64,000 bases of DNA from Pararge aegeria (Eukaryota; Arthropoda; Insecta; Lepidoptera; Nymphalidae): NCBI RefSeq assembly GCF_905163445.1, contig NC_053187.1, positions 5,952,001 through 6,016,000 on the forward strand, read 5' to 3'. The notes beneath the pieces were generated by a model. It worked only from the letters and a program-made list of their open reading frames with translations. It did no database searches and had not been told where the DNA came from. This document shows positions 33,493-44,996 of the stretch, one piece after another; position 1 is the stretch's first letter; every line of letters starts with the position of its first letter. Made by a program: the position numbers and the translations under genes.

Positions 33493-33795
33493 CAGTGGCG
33501 TGCATTTCATACATGCATAAAAGCACTGTCTGCCCAAATAATGTACACGAGCCAAAATAAGCACAACTGATTAGGGAATGTACCATCCCCCGAAATAAGT
33601 ATCTACATTTTTGTAAGAACTTTACTGGCTTATTGGAATTATCTAAACTAAAGTTAAAAAAAGGATGTAAAATGTTATAGCTGTTTGCTTTCCTAAAAAA
33701 TAAATATATATATTTTTTACTACTTGTATAGGAGGCGGCTTTTTTTTCATCTTACGCCATTTTTCCACTGATAAAAAACCCTGTGTACGTCCAAC
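33493..33795. mobile_element. hAT-type MITE, longer copy
   Basis: It opens with cagtggcgtgcatttcatac and closes with ccactgataaaaaaccctgt, gtacgtcca, a decayed right terminus. Compared with the 144-bp copy it has about 150 extra bases in the middle. Confidence 0.6.
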
Positions 33796-33850
33796 AATTT
33801 TTAGCCAACCCGGGGCACGTATCTAACCACTTGGCCAACGAGGCAGTTCA
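33796..33850 (-). repeat. tRNA-like SINE head
   Basis: The reverse complement reads tgcctcgttggccaagtggt and then ccccgggttggct, an A and B box pair from a decayed SINE directly next to the MITE. Confidence 0.5.
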
Positions 33851-34259
33851 TATAATATTTTATAATTAAAATATTAAAATTATAATGAGAATCGCGATGA
33901 ACCACTAATTGGGACCATGTTATGATGAACATTAATATTTTAATAATTAAACCGGTGCCGAATTTCGTTATAATTTATGTCATATTTTCTTATTTTGATA
34001 TCTCCGCTTTATTAATGTAAAGGCATTGAAGGGCAGGTTTTGCCGGGTGCGTCTGAAACATTGTTGGCTACATACCTGAATGAATTTCGACAATCGCTTC
34101 TTGCCTTGGACTCGAAAGGTTCATATAACGACTAATTAAAGCAATGTTATGGATATTATTTGTAATTAACCTCTAATCCGGATACCTATCTTAGCAGTCC
34201 TTACATGTTAATGTTTTATTTATTTAGTAAGGTAGGTACTACATAAGAAAAATCAGAAT
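33851..34259. other. No gene seen
   Basis: Unassigned AT-rich DNA. Confidence 0.4.
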
Positions 34260-34325
34260 GCTTCGTTGGCTTAGCGGTGAGCATGTTTGACTAAAGATCT
34301 AGAGGAGTTGATTCCCGGGCCATAA
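34260..34325 (+). repeat. tRNA-like SINE head
   Basis: cgttggcttagcggtgagca and ggagttgattcccgggccat are A- and B-box-like. It stands immediately before a SINE-A copy in the same direction. Confidence 0.5.
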
Positions 34326-34334
34326 AATAAATTG

Positions 34335-34500
34335 TACGGCCGATTGGCGCAGTGGGCAGCGACCCTGCTATCTGAGTCCAGGCTGTGGGTTCGATTCCCA
34401 CAAGTGAAAAATGTTTGGGTGATGAACATGAATGTTATTCATAACAATATTCATCAAGACAAGCTACGCTTACTTTGGGGTTAGATGACGATCGATTATA
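34335..34500 (+). mobile_element. SINE-A copy with internal deletion
   Basis: tacggccgattggcgcagtg, gtgggttcgattcccacaag and gggtgatgaacatgaatgtt are kept. The middle of the body is deleted, and it resumes at caagctacgcttactttggg and stops at gatgacgatcg. Confidence 0.8.
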
Positions 34501-35949
34501 TATAATTACAGTGTCACGATGTTTGTCCGGGATGAACTCATTATCTTTGAAATTTCTCTTGTTCCTACTAATTTATAATTGCAATATTTTGAACTGTGCA
34601 TCATTCTTTACCGATCACTTACCTACTTAATACCTACCAATAGGTACGTAATAATTGAACGAAATACAAGAAAACCACAGTAACGCGTGGCAGGGTCAAC
34701 TAGTTAATTTTAATATAGAGGTTCATTTTTTCTGTCATAAAATTCTATGCTATATCTTGGAGTTAGTACTTAGCATTAACTGTGACTCAGAGAGCCAACG
34801 CCCGCCATTCGCTAGCCAATTAGAACGGCGTGGTGGGTGGAAGTTTTAAATCCTCCTGGGCACAACATATATAAATATATAACATACATTATATATATAA
34901 ATATATGCACAAGTAGATTATAATATACAATATTAAGCTAGAAATATGATCAAGAATAACATATTTTTTCGCAATAAGAATTAATAGTGTACGTCGTTAT
35001 ACTTCGTTTCATGCAATTTTCTAACAGAGGTTATATTAACCTTTGAGTCATTTAGCCAGTGTTATGTATTTATTAAGTATGGTTGCCGTGCATCACTTAT
35101 GGATAAATAAAAGACGTTTAGAACTTAGTTGCTAGAACTCATGAGTTTTTAGTTCCTTCAGGTGTTTTTTTTATTAGTTAGTTTAAGAGAGAGGGTGGTT
35201 AAAGTTATAAATAGAAATAGATGTACAACGTAAATAAAAAGACTTTTCTGTAGATACTACACGTTTTGATGATGTATTTTGGAACTTTCTTCCCCATTCA
35301 ATTGGACCGTTGGTACAACATTTGCTAAAACGTGCCTATTTCTCAATTTACTTAAATACTTCATCTGATTATGTCTGAGTTTAAGTATGGTGCATTGTAA
35401 TAAAACGCAACAACACGTACAAGAATATCTAGATTGAAAAATGAATAGGCACTGTTCTTAAAACTGGGCATTATTTCAAGAATAAACCGTACGAGGCGAG
35501 TACGTGACGACTCGGTGGTTGTCGGTGTACTTCAAACGCACGTGAGTTTAGTATTTTTGACGATTGCATCTTTGTAAAACGTGTGGTGTCCTTACTGAGT
35601 AGGGGTAGAGTATAGGGTAGGGTTAAAGTTTTTTTCTTAGCGATGTGACATTTACGTTTTTCTATCAGCTATAGAGAATTTATGAGCCTTATGGTTAGTG
35701 AGTGGTTAGAGGAGCGACTTTATAACATGCATTTTCTGTACGATGGATATTGCCAATATTCTAACTCCGAGTTAGTATTGAATGAGAATTTTGTTCCTGA
35801 AAAGGCTACAAATTCGAGGTATTGAGACCTCTAAATTTTGAAGCCTCACCCGGGGATCAGTGCAGTTATTCATAGTCAAGCGTAATTTTTACTTGATCAA
35901 TAAGGTACAGTAAACCAATGGTAACAAATTGAAATAATAAAATTGGATA
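34501..35949. other. No gene seen
   Basis: No repeat family recognised. This begins the least repeat-rich part of the window. Confidence 0.4.
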
Positions 35950-36195
35950 ATGCTCCATTGTAAGTTTATTTTAGGACAACAAATTTTCATCAACAAAAGA
36001 ATTCACAAGACGAAAGCGACCAAGCGAACACGCGTCCTGCACAAGAATAAATACACAGACAAGCATTATATAGAGGAGGCCAATTTAACAGACTTATTGT
36101 CTCCGGGCAGCCATATTGCGAGACGCTGGAAGATGCAAAAGGACGAAGAGATGCGGAGTCCCCGACTCCGTCCGATACAAAACAATGGTATTTAA
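35950..36195 (+). CDS. Hypothetical small basic protein or exon (weak)
   Basis: This is an 81-codon frame from ATG with many Lys and Arg residues and no domain I recognise. A CAG-less but plausible acceptor (ttattttag at about 35966-35974) precedes a GC-richer stretch that stays open in this frame to the stop, so the true unit might be an exon starting near 35975 rather than a gene starting at 35950. The minus strand is also open for 69 codons over the same place, which weakens the case. There are no neighbours to give context. It may be nothing more than chance in a GC-richer patch. Confidence 0.2.
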   Translation: MLHCKFILGQQIFINKRIHKTKATKRTRVLHKNKYTDKHYIEEANLTDLLSPGSHIARRWKMQKDEEMRSPRLRPIQNNGI

Positions 36196-39189
36196 TCAAC
36201 GATGATAAATGCTGTATTCGGGCACGTTTTTTAACGATACTGCCGTATTGTTTTGGCGGGAGCTTACCTTGGAATACGGAGATAAGTCGCCGCTGAGAGT
36301 GGCTTAGCTGACAAATTGGAATAAAAGAAATATTTATTCGTGTAGGACGTCGTGAAATCCTCGGTTTTGGATGCTTATTGTGAACATTCTCACATTCTTG
36401 CTTTAGCTGTATTCTGTTTCCGAACGGTATTGTATATCACCAGATCGCAAAGAGCAATCATTCAGAGATAACTGAAGATCTCTCTTTTCATTTTCTTTTT
36501 TATATGGCCTAGCTGGCCAACTCAGATTGTAGAAACTACTTTAGGTATCTATCTAAAATGCATGTTCAACTACAGACTAAAAAAATAAACTTTTGGCAGC
36601 TTTTGTATAGTTTGATGCAAGATGTTGATCTGAGCAAGTAACTGGATAATCAAACATTGGTGGGGCAAAAAATAGCCATTTACTTATCTCTGAGCAACAG
36701 AGTGCGCGTTAAACTGTTGGTCGCGGTTATTATCCGATAATCATCGTAAATGCTACATGAAAATTATTCTAAGCCCGTCTGACTGGTTCATCATTAACGG
36801 GGTACGGAAGTCAGATGGCAATCGGTTCATGCAAAAACTGGAAGTCTGTCACATATGCGTTGTAATAATAAGCAGACCGTGCTGAATTATAATCACGGGA
36901 ACATAGTATGCCCATGAGAGACATTTGACGATTCAAAAGGGCTTGAATAAAGCATATTTTGAGTAAAAGGATGTGCATGCAGCTGATAAGCAAAGCATAA
37001 GTTCGAATGTCGATGTCAGTCGTGCAGTTTTGTATAAATCACGATATTTTGTTGAAAATAACGCGGCGGAATTGATCGGCATCTTGCGGTGCTGGGCCGG
37101 GGTAATGTTTAGAGGTGCTCGTAAATTTGTGCGGTTAAACAGCAGGGCGCCTGCGACCGAAGCGACACGACGGACGGATAGAGCAATGCGTTGATTTATT
37201 GCGACTCCGCTGACAATGCCTCATGTTCGGTCGATTCGCGGATTGTTGGAGAATTGTTACAGCAAGGATCATGTTCAGACAATCTGTGGTTATTGAAAGT
37301 CGTGGAAATAATTCCAGTTGATGAAGACAGATTGTGTTTTGCACGATTCGAGATTTTAGTGTCATATCCTGAAACTGTTATTTAATAATCGTTACCTATT
37401 GTTATCTGCTTCTGCCATAATCAGAAAGGAGTAACGAGGTGAAATTAACACAAAAGGATCTATTTGTAGTCCCAAAAAGCTGGTAATACCGAAACATTAC
37501 ACATTATTAAAAGTGCTCAAATCGAGTGTGTATAGAATGAGATCTATTAAAAAAGTAAAAAAACAGTATTAAATCCATATTGTTTCTTAAAGTAATATAA
37601 ATCATAATACTATCTAGTTAAACGACCAATATCAATAGATATTATCAAATAGTAATATTGAATTCAAAGATAAGATAGGAACATGACGTGACAACAAGAT
37701 GGCGTTACGTGTACAAATATTTCCCTTAATACGACTTCGAGGCGAACCATTGAAACTTAATCACATTTCAATTTAAATTAGTAAATTTAGTACACCTTAA
37801 ATGACTTATCAAGATCGATTGGCATTATTTACTTGCGATAAGTAACTATACGAAATCCAGTTCACAGTGTCATTAAGCGCTTGCTCTTTTTTCGAATCCC
37901 GAATATAGTCTTATTAGTTCAGGTTTACAAATGGCGTTCTGGATTCTGTAGATACCTCAACAAATTATCCGTGTGACCGAGGGCTGATTCTGGGAGACAG
38001 TATTTTGGCCACATTCGTTCGTTCAATCACGTTAGTAAATGGACCGAAACAAAAACGAAAATGCATTTTATTAGTTACTCGCCAACAGAGCAGCATCCAC
38101 CCTCCACCGTCCTCAGTCATGCACCGTAATGGAATAACAATAAGTTAGTGGGAACTCTCACCTACTTTACTTTGTTCTGGGGATATAAAACATCCTTTAT
38201 TGACAGGGAATCATCGAAAAAGTAGGACATCGGGCCGGCTGAATAAATCATTCGCTCTCAAAACTGGCACTCGCGGTGTGCAGTTCTGACGATAAGATTT
38301 CGGGGCATCTGCAAAAACAATTATGTCGGTCCAGAATGCTGTATTTGTGTCGTTGTCGTTTTGCCTCTAGACGCCGGGCGGTGCTGCGGCCGCGATGCTG
38401 CAGTGGCATAATGCGTGCTGATAAATATTTATAAAATTTATTCCTTCTGATGGTTCCCGCGCCTTCGCTTTGTACTATGTATTATTCTGTATCGCCACCG
38501 ATTTCAAAAGAATAACCATTATAAAGTACCACATCTAAAACGTTTTTTGCTTTGATAATAGACGATGAAAATTAACTTGATTAACATTGACACATAATCC
38601 GTCAATACCCATTGAAGCAACTTAATGGTTCAGACCTTATTTGGAGCTTCAACCCACCACTCTTATAAGGAAGGCTGCGCCCAATAATGGGATGTATGAT
38701 GTAGACATTGTAACTGGCTGGATTTTTCTAGACTTGCACTGTTAATTGTTTAGTGTCGGGGGATAGTCTTACTAAAATCATACAAAACTAAATTATAGGA
38801 TCAGATCCTTTGACGACGGTCCTATAAATCGTACTCGCACGTTAGGGTCACCGGATCAGGCACGGCATAGTACATATGATAGGTACATATCGGCAAGTGA
38901 CAATGCCAATTAGAAAATAGTTTTTTGAAACTTTTTGGAAATGCTTGCTCTCTTAGATTAAAATCATTTCCATGAAGTTGTATCTTATAAATTATCCTTG
39001 GCCTCCCAATGAAACTCTATAATAACTCAGACATGAATTTTATTATTACGTCACATTTTTAAAACTATATACTGTAAAAATTGTTTTAAGAATTTTCGGG
39101 ATTAAAGTCATTGTCAATAGGAATCGTGAAGTCAGTCAGCTTGAGTTAAATATTAAAATTTCGTACCAGAAACAGCGAAATAAAACATT
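36196..39189. other. No gene seen; several GC-richer blocks
   Basis: 36990-37220 and 38190-38440 are GC-richer than the surrounding DNA and have no match elsewhere in the window. Open frames on both strands at 36973-37385 (up to 76 codons) have no recognisable content. These blocks are candidates for conserved non-coding host DNA, by inference only. Confidence 0.35.
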
Positions 39190-39620
39190 AGTCTCTGGTG
39201 GAAAGTAAAAAATATATATTTGAAAGCAGTTTTGAGGCCGTCCCAAAATTAATGTCTTGATGTATTTGGTCTATGGATGTACTCAAAAGTTATGCTTCAG
39301 GTGATTAGTAAATTTCCGTCACAGACAAAAATTTAATGAGATCAAACAAATACTCTCTGGTGGACAGTAAAAGAGCGAGATAGCGCAGGTGTTAGTCTCC
39401 GGCGCTTGTAGTGTAGATGTTCAAAAATTTTGATAGTTTTCATAGAATCAAATGCTGTCTAAAGATTGTTGTCTCGAAGAATTCGTGTCTGGTAGTGGGC
39501 AAAAAGGCGGGAATGCTAGCCACGCAGCGAGCCCGGCGGTCGTGGCCGCGTAAGCGTTATGCCCCGGCGCTTTTTGGTGCTCAAAATTTTCATAATGATA
39601 TTTTGATAGATGTTTGATGT
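39190..39620. repeat. Degenerate tandem repeat, about three units
   Basis: The phrase tctggtggaaagtaaaa (39192), tctggtggacagtaaaa (39355) and tctggtagtgggcaaaa (39487) heads three segments, the last two also sharing ccggcgctt and tcaaaattttgata/tcaaaattttcata. Spacing is about 160 and 130 bases. The units are strongly diverged and I cannot name the family. Confidence 0.5.
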
Positions 39621-39761
39621 AGGCAATAAGTTTTTGCTGTGTTCAGAATCTATAATTGCATTTGAAGGATTCCATGATATAGGCTGTGTGTTGTGTTTGT
39701 GTTTCAAAATCTATCTAGCACTTCATGAACTGTGTATCTTTTGTACTGAACTTTTTATGTT

Positions 39762-39990
39762 TCATCATTATCAATCAATTACCGGCTTAGAATAGGGCAC
39801 GGGTCTCCTCTCAGAATGAGATGGGTTTAGGCCGTAGTCCACCCACCATGATGGACAGATTGGTAGATAAGCCAGTAAAAATTGGTAGCATTCCCTCGCT
39901 TTTGAGAACATTAAAGAGAACTCTCTGGCGCCTTCTGGCAGGTTGTTTCTTTACGATATTTCCTTCACTGTTAACAATTTAGTATTTTAG
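39762..39990 (-). mobile_element. SINE-B copy, 3' part
   Basis: catcattatcaatcaattac, ggcacgggtctcctctcaga and gatatttccttcactgttaa are the reverse of SINE-B. The head is lost. Confidence 0.7.
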
Positions 39991-40261
39991 GTTTGAAAAA
40001 CAATTCATAAAAAAGCTAGACTTCACTTTCTTGTTCGATCTAATCTTGGTTATATATCCACTATTACCAGGGTGGTATTTAGGGGTTTCCAGGCTAGGAG
40101 TTGAGGTGTTTTCTTTAATCAACTACCACATCAGGCCATTTTATGTATGACGCTTTCAACCCAGATTATATTGCTCTAGCTCCTGAGCGTAACTTTGGAA
40201 AGGGACCTTTTTAAAATTTTATTTATAAATAACTCCGAGGTAGTTCTACCCCCATGCTTAT
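39991..40261. other. No gene seen
   Basis: Unassigned. Confidence 0.4.
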
Positions 40262-40378
40262 TTTTGCCACTTAGCAGCAGTGATGCAATGCTGTGTTCCA
40301 GTTTGAAGGGCATGATTCCTGATGTATTGACAGGCATATCAAGCTTAATACCGATGCCTTAGGTTGATAGAAGATAAA
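40262..40378. repeat. Repeat D fragment
   Basis: gatgcaatgctgtgttccag, tttgaagggcatgattcctg and attgacaggcatatcaagct match repeat D at 47160 and 19085. It ends in gcctt-aggttgatagaag, right before the repeat E copy. Confidence 0.6.
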
Positions 40379-40387
40379 ACATCGTCA

Positions 40388-40590
40388 TCATCAATAGCCT
40401 ATTACAGTCCACAGCTGGACTAACGGCCTGTTTCTATGGAAGGATTTGCCCATAATGGCAGACGGGTTGATGATGGCAGAACGTAGTATTAGTTGCACTG
40501 AGAACTTTGCTGCCCATATTCTATTTTATTTTCTTAGTCGCCTTGTACGACACTAGCGGGAAGAGAAACGGTGGTGACAACTGAATTCTG
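40388..40590 (-). repeat. Repeat E copy, minus strand
   Basis: catcaatagcctattacagt, ccacagctggactaacggcc, ttgcccataatggcagacgg and cttagtcgccttgtacgaca, then gaaacggtggtgacaactg, are the inverse of the copy at 20768-20955. Inside are extra bases relative to that copy. Confidence 0.6.
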
Positions 40591-40621
40591 ATCTACCATC
40601 ACCAAACGGCAACAAACGATA

Positions 40622-41029
40622 CGATATGACGTCCACTACTGGACATTGGTCTTTTGTAGGGAGTTCCACAATCCACGGTTCTTGGCCACTTGCCTCCAGC
40701 GGCTCCCAGCGACTCGCCTGATGTCGTCTGTCTGCCTCGTTGGGGGCCAACCTTCCCTGCGTTTACCGATTCCGGGTCGCCATTCCAGGAACTTAAGACC
40801 CCAACGTCAATCGGTTCTCCAAGCTATGAACCCCGGCCATTGATAAACTTCGCAGCTCGCTGAACTATGACGGTAACTCTAGTTCTTCTACGGATCTCCT
40901 CATTTCTGATTTGATCACGTAGAGATACTCCTAGCATAGCTCTTACCATGTGACTCTGAGCCTTTTTATGAGGCCCATAGTTTGCGACCAAGTTTCGGAT
41001 CCGTAAGTCATCAACTGGCAGTACGCACT
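40622..41029 (-). pseudogene. RTE-type LINE reverse transcriptase C-terminus (relic)
   Basis: The minus strand encodes remains of the RTE-type C-terminal region. Around 40620-40750 the residues read SRWEPLEASGQEPW and further on CPVVDV, matching the pattern (SRW...A.D...W, ...YVQQW) that I know from such elements. Further up, gactctgagcctttttatga and cccatagtttgcgaccaagt match the RTE relics at 6795 and 61860. Stops and shifts break the frame. The stretch ends at gtacgcact where LINE 2 entered, and cactgttcga at 43937 is the continuation. Confidence 0.7.
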
Positions 41030-41030
41030 T

Positions 41031-43658
41031 ATACTACTATTAAATAAAAATTTAAAATTTAAAAACAGAAATGATATTGTGAGCCTGTCGGTTGAACGGA
41101 CAATAGAGCTAGCCTCGGTCGAATTAGAGCAATTAATAATTGTCACTGTATATAGACCACCCTTGTCTAACTTTGAACTTTTTGAAAAGGTAATGGATGA
41201 AGTGTTATTTAAAATATCAAAGTCAAATAAAAAGTTAATAGTTTGCGGAGACTTTAATGTAAACTTCTCAGAACGTAATTGTTTAAGTGTTAATTTATTA
41301 AATTTATTTAAAACATACAATCTTACAAATATGTTCATGGAACCAACAAGAATTACTGCCACTAGCGCCACATGTTTGGATAACATTTTTACGAATATAA
41401 TTCCAATAAGTAAACACATAATTAATAAATTAGATTCTGATCATTGTGGTCAATTAATTCAATTTGAAAATGTGAAGAAAAATGTCTCCAAACATAAAAT
41501 TACTTTTGTACCAGTGACATCAAACCGCATAGAGAAAATGAGAACTAGCCTCAAAGACCTCCCGTTCTTACAATCGGGGACAAGTCCGAATGAGATGTAC
41601 AGCTGTTTTTTCAACACGTTTCAACGACTATTTAATTCTATATTCACTAGTAAGTCGGTTGTGGTGACTGATGCTTTAGTTTTTAGTGAGTGGGCATCAA
41701 TTGAACTGCATAAGAGTAGGCAAAAAATGTACGAACTTTATGCAGAACGTCAATACAATACTGATGCTGAGTTTAGAGATTGTGTTAAATTATGTTCCAG
41801 TAGTTTTGAACGCGATTGCTTCTTGGAAAAGTCCCGATACATACAGAATAAAATAAAAAATAGCAATAACGTAATCAAAACTACTTGGAAAATAATTAAT
41901 GAGGAGACGGGAAGAGTACCACCGCGGCATAGTAACTTTAAACTTAATGTAGATAATAAAGACTTATCATCTGATTTCGAGGTGGCTACTGCTTTTGAAA
42001 ACTTTTTTACTAACATTCCTATCTCCACCACTAAATCATTGAACTCTTCACCAGATATTGCTCTCTCTCTATTGAAGAATAACGTGCCCGAGTGTAAAAA
42101 CGCTTTTAAATTCAGCCATGTTAGTGGCTCTGACGTTATTAAAGCCTTTAAATTATTAAATAATAAAAAAACAAATGACTTGTGGGGCATTTCCGTTGAA
42201 GTTCTCAAATCACTAATTGATATCGTTGCACCCGATTTAGCATTAATATTTAATAACTGTATAGATTGTGGTGTGTTTCCTGACTTAATGAAACATAGTA
42301 AAATAGTTCCTTTGTTTAAATCGGGTAGTACTTCTGACCCCACTAACTTCAGACCAATATCAGTACTGCCCACTTTCAGTAAAATTTTTGAAAAACTTAT
42401 TTTAAATCAGTTACTTTCCTATTTTCATAAGTATGATTTACTCCACGTTAAACAATTTGGTTTTACACGGGGTCGCTCAACTATCGACGCTGGTGTTGAG
42501 CTAATACATAATATATTTGAAGCTTGGGAGGAGTCACATGATGCACTTGGTGTGTTCTGTGATTTGTCTAAGGTGTTTGATTGTGTTGTACATGAAACGT
42601 TAGTCAGAAAACTACACCACTATGGAATTCAGGGTGTAGCTCTCGACTTGATTAGTTACTACTTGCGTGATAGGGTGCAAATGGTAGACGTTAATGGAAA
42701 GCGGTCTAATGGGTCATTTGTGAAAATTGGTGTTCCACAGGGTTCTATATTAGGACCTTTTCTATTCCTTATTTACATTAATGACCTGCCTTACCTTGTT
42801 AAGGACAATCACGGGATAGTATTGTTTGCTGATGATACATCACTTATGTTCAAAATTAAGAGACGTGAATTAGCTTTAGACGATGTAAACAACTATCTCG
42901 CTAAAGTAGTACAATGGTTTGAAGCTAATAATTTGGTTTTAAATGAAACTAAAACTAAGTGCATAAAATTCACATTACCAAATGTTAAACATGTAAAAAC
43001 CACTATACTACTTAATAATGAGGAATTGAATCTGGTGGATACAACAGTATTTCTAGGAATAACGTTAGATGCTAAACTTCAATGGGGCCCGCATGTAAAT
43101 AATTTATCGAACAGGCTTAGTTCTGCTGCCTATGCAGTAAAGAAGATACGCCACCTGACAGACATAGAAACTGCTAGGCTAGTCTATTTTAGTTACTTTC
43201 ACAGCATTATGTCATATGGAATTTTACTATGGGGTAATGCTGCTGATATTGGCACTATTTTCGTGCTGCAGAAGAAGGCTGTTCGTGCGATCTATAAAAT
43301 GGGTCCGAGAGAGTCATTGAAAGATAAATTTAAAGATGTTAAAATAATGACACTCTATAGCCAATACATATTTGAAAATTTAATGTATGTTCACAAAAAT
43401 ATATCAAAATTTAAAAGAAAATGTGACTGCAATAATTTGAACGTTAGAAGCAAAAATAAACTTGCAGTGCAGTACACTAGACTACACAAAATAAGCAATT
43501 CATTTAAAGGAAATTGTATACAATTTTACAATAAATTACCGGTTGATATCTTGGGGATGTCACTAAAGAAGTTCAAAGTTTGTATTAAGCGAAAGCTTAT
43601 AGAAAAGTCCTATTATAGTATAAAGGATTACGTAAACGATAAAAAAGCTTGGGTGTAA
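41031..43658 (+). CDS. LINE 2 ORF2: endonuclease (C-terminal part) and reverse transcriptase
   Basis: The frame is open from the element's 5' edge (41031) to TAA at 43658, about 875 residues. A GTG at 41079 is the first start-like codon but is not a real start, because homologous residues precede it. Landmarks: YRPP, VCGDFNVNF and SDH (about 41146-41440) belong to an APE-type endonuclease, whose N-terminal third is missing. Then come the linker, NFRPISVLP, GFTRGRST, FCDLSKVFDCV, GVPQGSILGPFLF and the catalytic LFADDTSLMF (about 42825-42855), then SYGILLWG and the C-terminal tail ending KKAWV. In FCDLSKVFD the usual Ala of the motif is Val. The protein would nick the target and prime reverse transcription, but without a complete endonuclease or promoter this copy is not autonomous. 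Confidence 0.9.
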   Translation: MLLLNKNLKFKNRNDIVSLSVERTIELASVELEQLIIVTVYRPPLSNFELFEKVMDEVLFKISKSNKKLIVCGDFNVNFSERNCLSVNLLNLFKTYNLTNMFMEPTRITATSATCLDNIFTNIIPISKHIINKLDSDHCGQLIQFENVKKNVSKHKITFVPVTSNRIEKMRTSLKDLPFLQSGTSPNEMYSCFFNTFQRLFNSIFTSKSVVVTDALVFSEWASIELHKSRQKMYELYAERQYNTDAEFRDCVKLCSSSFERDCFLEKSRYIQNKIKNSNNVIKTTWKIINEETGRVPPRHSNFKLNVDNKDLSSDFEVATAFENFFTNIPISTTKSLNSSPDIALSLLKNNVPECKNAFKFSHVSGSDVIKAFKLLNNKKTNDLWGISVEVLKSLIDIVAPDLALIFNNCIDCGVFPDLMKHSKIVPLFKSGSTSDPTNFRPISVLPTFSKIFEKLILNQLLSYFHKYDLLHVKQFGFTRGRSTIDAGVELIHNIFEAWEESHDALGVFCDLSKVFDCVVHETLVRKLHHYGIQGVALDLISYYLRDRVQMVDVNGKRSNGSFVKIGVPQGSILGPFLFLIYINDLPYLVKDNHGIVLFADDTSLMFKIKRRELALDDVNNYLAKVVQWFEANNLVLNETKTKCIKFTLPNVKHVKTTILLNNEELNLVDTTVFLGITLDAKLQWGPHVNNLSNRLSSAAYAVKKIRHLTDIETARLVYFSYFHSIMSYGILLWGNAADIGTIFVLQKKAVRAIYKMGPRESLKDKFKDVKIMTLYSQYIFENLMYVHKNISKFKRKCDCNNLNVRSKNKLAVQYTRLHKISNSFKGNCIQFYNKLPVDILGMSLKKFKVCIKRKLIEKSYYSIKDYVNDKKAWV

Positions 43659-43935
43659 ACAATTGCTCTAACCAGGTTGCTTCTTAAATATTTTCTAATG
43701 ACAATGTGAGATGGTGATAACAAAAAGAACACCCGGCTAAGTTTGTTGTGGGCTTCTTCTTAGACCAGGGCGCGATTGGAACCCTCGTAGCTTTAGTTTT
43801 GAGTTTACGATTGTAGTTATCGCCATCACTACTCACTGCTATGTACACATTTTGTATATAATAACGCATCAAAAGTGCCATCTATGTGCCTATTTGAATA
43901 AAGAAATATTTGACTTTGACTTTGACTTTGACTTT
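43659..43935 (+). repeat. LINE 2 3' UTR and TTTGAC tail
   Basis: After the stop come gatggtgataacaaaaagaa, cacccggctaagtttgttgt and gagggttcc (on the reverse strand), shared with 20202 and 47583. It ends in aataaagaaatatttgac and four to five tttgac units. The minus-strand 65-codon frame here is a by-product. Confidence 0.85.
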
Positions 43936-44996
43936 GCACTGTTCGAAATGTATGTACCTAATACTTACTATAAGTAGGTTATTTTTTCAGGTAGGTCACA
44001 CAATGATATTGGCAAAAAATAAGTCGCAAAGGGGATTTCGTGATCAGTAATCAGTCACTTTGCACCTAGGATACAATAGGCCAAGATGGAAAGGATCGTT
44101 AGCGTGTGTACGAAGGCGCACGGACGCGCAACGTTCTGGCGTCGGCGTCCTATCAGATCTCACGTGATGGCATTTAAAACCAGAAACCCTTCCCAGAAAC
44201 GGGACATCGAGAGAATCATGTTGACGCTATCTGTGATTTGTTCTAGCTTCCTAGGGGCGAGGAGATTTTGAATTTATATCGTCAGGTGGAAAATAAATTT
44301 CAGGAACTGTTTGTAGCGAATTTTCTCTAGAAATAGCTTAAATATGCATACTCCATTTTTCTTACTTGTCATACTTGTTACATTTTTCTTATTATGTAAA
44401 CAATCATTACGTTTTGTTACTTTTTAGTGTTCATTTAATTCATTTATTTAGATTACTAATACAATACATGTTGCATGTTTTTTAATGTAGCACACACACG
44501 ATTATCACATGCCCTGATATACACGTCAATTATAAGTGCACATAGCTTTGTCCATTATATGTGCTCTTATAACATATTTATTTAAACACACTTGTATTAA
44601 GTATATCGTTACATCGTACCTACTTTATCTAAACAGTTATATAAAAATGTATGTTAATTAAGATAAGACGTACCTACTATACGATAAAATACAGTAGAAT
44701 ATGTATGTAATTACAGGTTGCTACTACTGCATATCAGAATCGGGCTTTATGACGTTCAAATTCTTAGAACACTAGCTGATACTCCAGTTTTTCGCTGATG
44801 TTGTATGTATTAAGCTTATAGTCAAAAAATGCATAGGTACAGCTTTATTGTCACCTAATCAAAGCTCAGGTGGCCAAGTATAAGTAGGTACCTATTCAAA
44901 CAGCAGACAGTTAGTTGATCAATCGAGTTAAAATGTGTAAAATAAAACAATTCGATAAGGTAGATCGATTCTTTTACTAGAACCATCGAAGTAGGG
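43936..44996. other. No gene seen
   Basis: The first 20-25 bases continue the RTE relic. The rest is unassigned. A 61-codon ATG frame at 44086-44271 lies in a GC-richer patch, without recognisable content. Confidence 0.4.

Larger units (their letters stand above)
41030..43935 (+). mobile_element. LINE 2, 5'-truncated non-LTR retrotransposon
   Basis: This insertion of about 2.9 kb carries a long intact frame, a 277-bp 3' UTR and a tail of tttgac units (about 43911-43935). GCACT lies at 41025-41029 and again at 43936-43940, consistent with a target-site duplication, and the joined flanks restore the RTE sequence (compare cacgcactagacgg at 6913-6926). Relatives are the 3' ends at 20202 and 47583 and LINE 1. 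The intact frame suggests a fairly recent insertion. Confidence 0.9.

Noticed and set aside
41750..42373. 207-codon minus-strand frame
   Set aside because: It is antisense to the intact LINE 2 RT frame and has no domain of its own.
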